From positions 1-6,342 of the forward strand of contig DCSM01000191.1 in assembly GCA_002325605.1 (NCBI GenBank): a stretch of 6,342 bases of DNA. The letters are read 5' to 3'. Shown here in pieces: positions 1 through 3,946 of this stretch. The DNA is from Chloroflexaceae bacterium UBA1466 (GTDB lineage: Bacteria; Chloroflexota; Chloroflexia; Chloroflexales; Chloroflexaceae). Numbering within the stretch: the first letter of the stretch is position 1; each line of letters opens with the position of its first letter. The notes below the pieces were generated by a model. The model made no database searches. It was not told the origin of the DNA and saw only the letters and a list, made by a program, of their open reading frames with translations. The translations under genes and the position numbers were made by a program.

Positions 1-17
1 CTGACTTTCCCAAGCGC

Positions 18-46
18 TTGATTGTTAGAAAAGAGTGTGCTATACT
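18..46 (+). promoter_or_regulatory. Sigma70-type extended -10 promoter for the pentapeptide gene pair
   Basis: A -35 box TTGATT (18-23) is separated by exactly 17 bp from a -10 box TATACT (41-46). TG at 38-39, one base before the -10, makes it an extended -10 element. Transcription would begin near 52-53 and give a leader of about 127 nt before the first pentapeptide gene. No other promoter is evident between the two pentapeptide genes, so this one probably serves both. The boxes are read directly from sequence; activity is inferred. Confidence 0.7.
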
Positions 47-85
47 CTGCCCAACTTCCAAGAGAAGCCCATTGCAGTCTCGCAG

Positions 86-123
86 CCCGCAAAGGTCTGG
101 GTTGGGTAAAAGCCTTTGCGCGG
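86..123 (+). promoter_or_regulatory. Leader hairpin in the 5' UTR of the pentapeptide genes
   Basis: CGCAAAGG (88-95) pairs perfectly with CCTTTGCG (113-120), and two more C-G pairs (86-87 with 122-123) can form past one bulged base. The loop is about 17 nt. It sits in the middle of the inferred leader, well upstream of the ribosome binding site. Only a short T run follows it, so it is not a clear terminator. It may be a stability element or part of a regulatory leader. I do not recognise it as a known riboswitch class. Confidence 0.4.
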
Positions 124-179
124 GTTTCGCTAAACTCAACCTCGGTAGCAAGTGAATTCATCTTAGAAAAAGGACGATT

Positions 180-986
180 ATGCCAAGAATTACTAGAGAG
201 CAGCTTCTTAGCACGCTCAAAGCAGTTGGAAATAGCGCAATAAAGCTCCAGGACATGGATTTATCGGGGCTTGATCTAGCGGGGCTTAATTTATCTAGCA
301 CCAATTTGAGTGGAGCAAACTTGAGTGGTGCTAATTTAGAGAAAGCAAACTTGAGTGGTGCTAATTTGAGCAGGGCAAACCTGGAAGGCTTGAATCTTGC
401 AGGTGCAAAACTTGAGAGTGCGAACCTCACGGGCGCAAACCTTGAGCGTGTGAACCTTACAAGTGCAAACCTTGAGAGTGCGAACCTCACGGGCGCAAAC
501 CTTACAGGCGTGAATCTTGCAGGTGCAAACCTCACATATGCAAACCTCACGGGTGCAAATCTTACAGGCGTGAATCTTGCAGGTGCAAACTTGATGGGCG
601 CAAACTTGACGGGCGCAAATCTTCAGGAGGCGAACCTCAAAAGTGCCAACTTATCTAGTTCCCGATTGCACAAGGCCGACCTACGTGGCGCAGATTTGAG
701 TGGAGCTAATCTGAGCAGTGTTGATGCAATAGAAGCCAACTTTCAGGGAGCTAACCTGCGAGGAGCCAAATTGCAAAGTTGCAACCTGGCAGGGGCTGAT
801 CTCTGCGGGGCTGATTTAAGCGAAGCAGACTTTGCAGGCATTAGTCTCAATCAGGCGAAATATAGTGCCCAAACCTTATGGCCTAGTGATTTTGTAGCAA
901 TTCTCGTGCCTGGCTTGGTTTTAGTTGAAGATGATTCAACAACTAAGCGCTTAGAAGGCTCTCCAACCGTGAAATTAGATTCCTAG
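180..986 (+). CDS. Pentapeptide-repeat protein, copy 1 (268 aa)
   Basis: This is a predicted right-handed quadrilateral beta-helix protein, probably cytoplasmic because no signal peptide or lipobox is seen. After an N-terminal helix-like segment (residues 1-24), roughly 40 consecutive A(N/D)LxG pentapeptides run from about residue 25 to 228. One face is marked every 20 residues by a bulky residue in the usual Ala position: Leu71, Val91, Val111 and Val131. Repeats are looser at 160-185. The C-terminal tail has a YSxQTxWPxDF motif (residues 228-238), typical of the cap of many such proteins, then a hydrophobic stretch and a charged end. The ATG is supported by AAAAAGGA at 167-174, 5 nt upstream. 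A nearly identical paralogue follows after 23 nt. The biochemical function is unknown. Gyrase-protecting Qnr/MfpA proteins share the fold, but nothing here specifically identifies that role. Confidence 0.9.
   Translation: MPRITREQLLSTLKAVGNSAIKLQDMDLSGLDLAGLNLSSTNLSGANLSGANLEKANLSGANLSRANLEGLNLAGAKLESANLTGANLERVNLTSANLESANLTGANLTGVNLAGANLTYANLTGANLTGVNLAGANLMGANLTGANLQEANLKSANLSSSRLHKADLRGADLSGANLSSVDAIEANFQGANLRGAKLQSCNLAGADLCGADLSEADFAGISLNQAKYSAQTLWPSDFVAILVPGLVLVEDDSTTKRLEGSPTVKLDS
431..610 (+). repeat. 60-bp coding minisatellite, three units, in pentapeptide gene 1
   Basis: Three in-frame 60-bp units begin at 431, 491 and 551, each opening with GGGYGCAAAY. The second and third share CTTACAGGCGTGAATCTTGC next; the first diverges there. 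A diverged fourth start is visible at 611. Each unit encodes four pentapeptides (20 residues), one full turn of the predicted beta-helix. The block aligns in register with the five-unit block in gene 2 (431 matches 1261; 611 matches 1561). Confidence 0.8.
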
Positions 987-1009
987 CTCCAATTAGAAAA
1001 AGGACGATT

Positions 1010-1936
1010 ATGCCAAGAATTACTAGAGAGCAGCTTCTTAGCACGCTCAAAGCAGTTGGAAGTAGCGTAATAAAGCTCCAGGACATGGATTTAGAAGGGT
1101 TTGATCTAGCGGGGCTTACTTTATCTAGCACCAATTTTAGTGGAGCAAACTTGACAGGTGCTAATTTAGAGAAAACAAACCTTCAGCAAGCTACTTTGAG
1201 CGGAGCAAACTTGACGAATGCCAATTTGAGCGGGGCAAACCTCACAAATGCAAACCTCACGGGTGCAAACCTTACAGGCGTTAATCTGGAGGGTGCAAAC
1301 CTTAGAAGTGTAAACCTTACAGGTGCAAACCTTACAGGCGTGAATCTTGCAGTTGCAAACCTCGCAGTTGCAAACCTCACGGGCGCAAATCTTACAGGCG
1401 TGAATCTTGCAGGTGCAACCTTAACAAGTGCAAACCTCACGGGCACAAACCTGGAAGGCGTGAATCTTGCAGGTGCAAACCTCGCAGGTGCAAACCTCAC
1501 GGGCGCAAATCTTACAGGCGTGAATCTGGAGGGCGCAAACTTGAGGATTGCAAACTTGACGGGCGCAAATCTTCGCGGCGCATGCTTGGAAAAGGCAAGT
1601 CTGCTAAGTTCCCAATTGAGAAAGTCCGACCTACGTGGCGCAGATTTGAGTGGAGCTAATCTGAGCAGTGCTAATGCAGAAGAAGCCAACTTTCAGGGAG
1701 CTAACTTGCGAGGAGCCAATTTGCAAAGTTGCAACCTGATAGGGGCTGATCTCTGCGGGGCTGATTTAAGCGAAGCAGACTTTGCAGGCGTTGAACTCGC
1801 TCAGGCAAAATATAGTGTCCAAACCTTGTGGCCTAGTGATTTTGTAGCAATTCTCGTGTCTAGCTTGGTTTTAGTTGAAGATGATTCAACAACTAAGCGC
1901 TTAGAAGGCTCTCCAACCGTGAAATTAGATTCCTAG
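1010..1936 (+). CDS. Pentapeptide-repeat protein, copy 2 (308 aa)
   Basis: This is a tandem paralogue of the preceding gene, again a predicted cytoplasmic four-sided beta-helix without a signal peptide. The N-terminal 27 residues differ at only two positions, and the last 35 residues (DFVAILV to the end) differ at only two. The repeat domain spans about residues 25-268, roughly 48 pentapeptides. The protein is exactly 40 residues longer than copy 1, two complete coils. The bulky-residue face is longer too, with Val91, 111, 131, 151 and 171 at strict 20-residue spacing plus an extra Val101. The YSxQTxWPxDF cap motif is retained at about 268-278. The same AAAAAGGA site precedes the ATG by 5 nt. 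It lies 23 nt after copy 1 and is likely co-transcribed with it. Function is unknown. Confidence 0.9.
   Translation: MPRITREQLLSTLKAVGSSVIKLQDMDLEGFDLAGLTLSSTNFSGANLTGANLEKTNLQQATLSGANLTNANLSGANLTNANLTGANLTGVNLEGANLRSVNLTGANLTGVNLAVANLAVANLTGANLTGVNLAGATLTSANLTGTNLEGVNLAGANLAGANLTGANLTGVNLEGANLRIANLTGANLRGACLEKASLLSSQLRKSDLRGADLSGANLSSANAEEANFQGANLRGANLQSCNLIGADLCGADLSEADFAGVELAQAKYSVQTLWPSDFVAILVSSLVLVEDDSTTKRLEGSPTVKLDS
1261..1560 (+). repeat. 60-bp coding minisatellite, five units, in pentapeptide gene 2
   Basis: Five in-frame units start at 1261, 1321, 1381, 1441 and 1501. The shared pattern is GGYGCAAAY, then CTTACAGGCG or CTGGAAGGCG, then TTAAT or TGAATCT, and a CAAACCTCAC-like end. 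Units differ from one another by point substitutions. There are two more units than in gene 1, accounting exactly for the 120-bp length difference. Each encodes one 20-residue coil with Val in the same position (TGVNL or EGVNL). Confidence 0.85.
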
Positions 1937-1953
1937 CTACAAATGCTCTATTC

Positions 1954-1982
1954 TTGACTAGCAAGGCAAACAATGGTATAAC
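1954..1982 (+). promoter_or_regulatory. Sigma70-type extended -10 promoter for the decarboxylase genes
   Basis: TTGACT (1954-1959) is followed after exactly 17 bp by TATAAC (1977-1982). TG at 1974-1975, one base ahead of the -10, gives an extended -10 element. Transcription would start around 1989, leaving a leader of about 55 nt before the ATG at 2044. The promoter begins just after the tandem duplication ends, so the decarboxylase genes have their own promoter. Inferred from motif match only. Confidence 0.7.
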
Positions 1983-1999
1983 GACGCTAACTTAGGATG

Positions 2000-2027
2000 G
2001 AAGCCAAATGGGGCTTCTCTTTATTTT
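2000..2027 (+). terminator. Terminator-like hairpin between the promoter and the beta-subunit gene
   Basis: GAAGCC (2000-2005) and GGCTTC (2012-2017) form a 6-bp perfect stem with a 6-nt loop, followed at once by the T-rich run TCTTTATTTT (2018-2027). This has the form of a modest rho-independent terminator. It could end the pentapeptide transcript, but it also lies downstream of the inferred promoter at 1954-1982. A transcript starting there must pass it, so it may act as an attenuator for the decarboxylase genes. The stem is short, so efficiency is uncertain. Confidence 0.5.
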
Positions 2028-2031
2028 ACAC

Positions 2032-2037
2032 AGAGGA
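2032..2037 (+). promoter_or_regulatory. Ribosome binding site that sets the beta-subunit start
   Basis: AGAGGA lies 6 nt upstream of ATG 2044. The in-frame upstream ATG at 2008 lies in the loop of the terminator-like hairpin and has no Shine-Dalgarno sequence. The 12 residues it would add contain no family feature, so 2044 is the better start. Confidence 0.7.
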
Positions 2038-2043
2038 CGCTCG

Positions 2044-3285
2044 ATGAACCCAAACGATCTCTTAAACCTCTTTCAAGGGCTGGCGACGCTGGTTGCTTCC
2101 GAACCGCACATCATCTTCGCCCGCATCGGCCTGATTGCCCTCGGCCTGCTCTTGGTCTACCTTGGGAAGAAGGAAGTCCTGGAACCCCTCCTGATGATTC
2201 CGATGGGGATGGGGATGTCCGCCGTGAATGCCGGGGTCTTGTTTCTCACCCCCGACCTGATTAAGGCTACGGGAGGTACACAGGGCAACCTTTTTGTTAG
2301 CCCTATCGTGAGCGATACTAACAACTTGATGTACCTGCTCCAGGTAGATTTTATCCAACCGATCTATACCTTGACCTTTAGCAACGGTTTGATTGCCTGC
2401 TTTGTTTTTATGGGCATTGGGGTTCTGTTAGACGTAGGGTATGTGCTGGCCCGCCCCTTTGAGAGTATGTTTCTGGCTCTCTGCGCGGAGTTTGGCACAA
2501 TCGCTACTTTCCCTATCGCGGTGGCGATGGGCCTTACGCCCCCGCAAGCCGCCTCGGTTGCCATGATTGGTGGGGCCGATGGCCCGATGGTCTTGTATAC
2601 TTCTCTCTCCCTCGCCAGGGACATCTTTGTCCCCATTACGGTTGTGGCTTATCTCTACTTAGGCTTGACTTACGGCGGCTATCCCTACTTGATCAAACTG
2701 CTCATCCCTAAGCATATCAGAGCCATTAAGATGCCGCCCCCGGAGAAGGTTACGATCATTACTTCAACCGAAAAGTTAATCTTTGCGGTTATAACTTCAG
2801 CGGTTCTTTGCTTCCTCTTCCCCGTCGCCGCGCCCCTTTTCCTTTCCCTCTTCGTCGGTGTGGCGGTACGCGAGTCGGGCTTAACCCATTTTGCCAAATT
2901 TATCGAGGAGACACTCCTCTATGGTTCCACCTTCTTCTTAGGCTTGACGTTGGGGATCCTTTGTGAAGCTAATACGATCCTCAACCCTGTGGTCTTAAAA
3001 TTGTTAATCTTAGGCATCCTATCCCTTCTCCTTTCAGGGATCGGCGGCATTGCAGGTGGATACGTCATGTATTTCCTGAGAAAAGGGCAGTATAACCCAA
3101 CCATTGGGATCGCAGCGGTGAGTTGCGTCCCCACTACCGCAAAGGTCGCGCAAAAGGCGGTCTCTGCTGTTTCCCCCGACTCGATCATCTTACCAGAGGC
3201 CCTCGGCGCAAACATCAGCGGAGTCATTACGACAGCAACCTTGGCCGGGATCTATGTGACCCTCGTTCCCCTCTTCATGAAGTAG
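2044..3285 (+). CDS. oadB: Na+-translocating carboxylic-acid decarboxylase, beta subunit (OadB/GcdB/MmdB family, 413 aa)
   Basis: This is the integral-membrane subunit that decarboxylates carboxybiotin and couples the reaction to Na+ export in oxaloacetate, methylmalonyl-CoA, glutaconyl-CoA or malonate decarboxylases. Several hydrophobic segments are visible, at about residues 25-40, 51-68, 107-130, 145-165, 193-210, 246-270, 296-312, 318-342 and 391-411. The hallmark GGADGP motif is at 176-181; Asp179 corresponds to the essential Asp203 of the Klebsiella OadB protein. A second conserved stretch has NPTIGIAAVSCVP (351-363), then GANISG (388-393) near the C terminus. Length fits the family. 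The ATG at 2044 is chosen for its AGAGGA site. The gamma-like gene follows after 13 nt. No alpha (carboxyltransferase) or biotin-carrier gene is nearby, so the substrate cannot be assigned; the symbol denotes the family only. Confidence 0.92.
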   Translation: MNPNDLLNLFQGLATLVASEPHIIFARIGLIALGLLLVYLGKKEVLEPLLMIPMGMGMSAVNAGVLFLTPDLIKATGGTQGNLFVSPIVSDTNNLMYLLQVDFIQPIYTLTFSNGLIACFVFMGIGVLLDVGYVLARPFESMFLALCAEFGTIATFPIAVAMGLTPPQAASVAMIGGADGPMVLYTSLSLARDIFVPITVVAYLYLGLTYGGYPYLIKLLIPKHIRAIKMPPPEKVTIITSTEKLIFAVITSAVLCFLFPVAAPLFLSLFVGVAVRESGLTHFAKFIEETLLYGSTFFLGLTLGILCEANTILNPVVLKLLILGILSLLLSGIGGIAGGYVMYFLRKGQYNPTIGIAAVSCVPTTAKVAQKAVSAVSPDSIILPEALGANISGVITTATLAGIYVTLVPLFMK

Positions 3286-3298
3286 CCTGGAGCATTGA

Positions 3299-3616
3299 AT
3301 GCCAATTGAAAAGACTATCCAACTCGCGGCCTTTGCCTACCTTATCGCGGCGATTATCTCCTTCTTTGTGGCGTTACTCATCAAAGGTATCTATGTGGTG
3401 ATTAACTTCTTCAGGAAGGAAGATAAAGAAGCTCCGCAGGCCGAGGCCTTGACGGGCCTTACGCCAGAGGTCATCGCTGCAATCACGGCTGCGGCGACAT
3501 TAGCCCTCAAGAAACACGTGCGGGTAGGCCGAGTCCGTTACTGGGCTACGCCCGAATCGGCTTGGTCGCGGCATGGGCGAGTCTCGATTATGACTTCCCA
3601 TCAGGTTAAGCGGTAA
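3299..3616 (+). CDS. OadG-like gamma subunit of the sodium-pump decarboxylase (105 aa)
   Basis: This is a small membrane protein with one N-terminal transmembrane helix (about residues 8-38), an acidic linker (40-48), and a short soluble part starting TPEVIAAITAAATLAL (55-70), then a basic tail with SAWSRHGR (88-94). That layout, with the EVIAAI segment and a W..xGR tail, matches gamma subunits of Na+-translocating decarboxylases, which anchor and assemble the alpha subunit on the membrane beta subunit. GGAG-type pairing is available at GGAG 3289-3292, 6 nt before the ATG, and the gene starts 13 nt after the beta subunit. Histidines 73, 92 and 101 are the only ones in the C-terminal part; I cannot tell whether they form the Zn site known in Klebsiella OadG. 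Family assignment rests on position, topology and tail motif. Confidence 0.7.
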   Translation: MPIEKTIQLAAFAYLIAAIISFFVALLIKGIYVVINFFRKEDKEAPQAEALTGLTPEVIAAITAAATLALKKHVRVGRVRYWATPESAWSRHGRVSIMTSHQVKR

Positions 3617-3618
3617 GC

Positions 3619-3645
3619 GGGCTTAGGCTTCGCGGCCTACGGCCC
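3619..3645 (+). other. Compact hairpin just after the gamma-subunit stop codon
   Basis: GGGC (3619-3622) pairs with GCCC (3642-3645) and TAGGC (3624-3628) with GCCTA (3635-3639). A T-G pair and one bulged base lie between the two helices, and the loop is TTCGCG. The stem begins 3 nt after the stop codon and is followed by AAATTTGG rather than a T run. It is more likely a 3' mRNA structure or part of a double terminator with the hairpin at 3666 than a terminator by itself. Confidence 0.45.
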
Positions 3646-3665
3646 AAATTTGGATGCAAGAAATG

Positions 3666-3703
3666 GCTCTTGGTAGATTAAACTGCCGAGAGCTTTTGGT
3701 TTG
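3666..3703 (+). terminator. Rho-independent terminator of the decarboxylase genes
   Basis: GCTCTTGGTAG (3666-3676) and CTGCCGAGAGC (3683-3693) make an 11-bp stem with two G-T wobbles and a 6-nt loop ATTAAA. It is followed directly by TTTTGGTTTGT. An A-rich run precedes it, which could give some function in the reverse direction. It lies 50 nt after the gamma-subunit stop and before the promoter of the E1 gene, and so separates the two transcription units. Confidence 0.8.
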
Positions 3704-3757
3704 TAGCCCTGGATTTTAAGCCTCTGGCCTAAGTGGGCTCCTCACAAGCTGCGTTTG

Positions 3758-3766
3758 TGGTAGAAT
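3758..3766 (+). promoter_or_regulatory. Extended -10 promoter element upstream of the E1 gene
   Basis: TGGTAGAAT is a TGn extension (3758-3760) plus the -10 box TAGAAT (3761-3766). No good -35 box is found 16-18 bp upstream, which is common when an extended -10 is present. Transcription would start near 3773. The element overlaps a short dyad, CACAA (3743-3747) and TTGTG (3755-3759), that might be an operator, although the arms are only 5 bp. Confidence 0.5.
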
Positions 3767-3927
3767 GCCCCTAAGCTCTAAGAGTCTCCGTTGCTGAATC
3801 CAAGCCCTCTCAGGTTTGGCCCGCCGCCCCAACCGAATCCGCAGCGTCGACGCAAGATGAGGCGAAGATATAGGTCATGGAACTTGGTTGAGGCGACTCA
3901 AGGAACTGGGTTAGATTTAGCATCAAC

Positions 3928-3936
3928 AGAAAGAAG
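3928..3936 (+). promoter_or_regulatory. Candidate ribosome binding site for the preferred E1 start
   Basis: The purine-rich AGAAAGAAG ends 10 nt before ATG 3947. It is weak and the spacing is on the long side. Of the alternatives, TTG 3791 has a partial AAGAG at 3780-3784, and ATG 3857 has none. The site supports but does not prove the 3947 start. Confidence 0.35.
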
Positions 3937-3946
3937 TCTCAGTAGC

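Larger units (their letters stand above)
163..1942 (+). repeat. Head-to-tail tandem duplication of a whole pentapeptide gene with its ribosome binding site
   Basis: Unit 1 is 163-992 (830 bp) and unit 2 is 993-1942 (950 bp), adjoining with no spacer. The first 69 bases (163-231 and 993-1061) are identical and include the AAAAAGGA ribosome binding site and the start codon. Similarity continues at an offset of 830 into the repeat region, then resumes at an offset of 950 from the 3' part of the genes through the stop codons and six more bases with one mismatch. The 120-bp difference lies inside the 60-bp repeat block. The duplicated unit carries no promoter, so the second gene depends on read-through from the first. 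Confidence 0.9.

Noticed and set aside
71..145. Possible c-di-GMP (GEMM) riboswitch because of CGCAAAG and GGTAGC-like pieces in the leader
   Set aside because: The conserved order and pairing of the GEMM core are not present, so the similarity is limited to short words.
22..243. 73-codon plus-strand open frame
   Set aside because: It overlaps the -10 element, the leader hairpin and the start of the real gene, has no Shine-Dalgarno sequence, and resembles nothing known.
158..550. Minus-strand open frame with RFAxV repeats, and similar ones at 943-1134 and 1183-1689
   Set aside because: They are mirror images of the pentapeptide repeats: a stop-poor in-frame repeat stays open on the other strand. 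No ribosome binding site and no plausible domain.
431..1560. CRISPR-like regular repeats
   Set aside because: The 60-bp periodic sequence is coding, in frame, with no unique spacers, and encodes pentapeptide coils.
180..1936. Qnr/MfpA-type gyrase-protecting proteins
   Set aside because: They share the fold only. The Qnr-type loops and dimerisation end are not recognisable, and the tail is different, so no resistance role is claimed.
2008..2043. Upstream ATG adding 12 residues to the decarboxylase beta subunit
   Set aside because: The ATG lies in the loop of the terminator-like hairpin, has no ribosome binding site, and the added residues match no family feature; ATG 2044 has AGAGGA at 6 nt.
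2062..2897. Minus-strand open frames inside the beta-subunit gene (2062-2358, 2364-2636, 2685-2897), also 2919-3227, 4366-4614 and 5083-5307
   Set aside because: They are antisense shadows of strongly conserved genes, without ribosome binding sites or recognisable domains.
3123..3401. 92-codon plus-strand open frame across the beta/gamma junction
   Set aside because: It overlaps both well-supported genes in another frame and has an unnatural Arg/Pro/Ser-rich composition.
3888..3916. Second promoter close to ATG 3947 (TTGAGG, 17 bp, TTAGAT)
   Set aside because: The -10 matches consensus at only three of six positions and has no TGn; the element at 3758-3766 is better.
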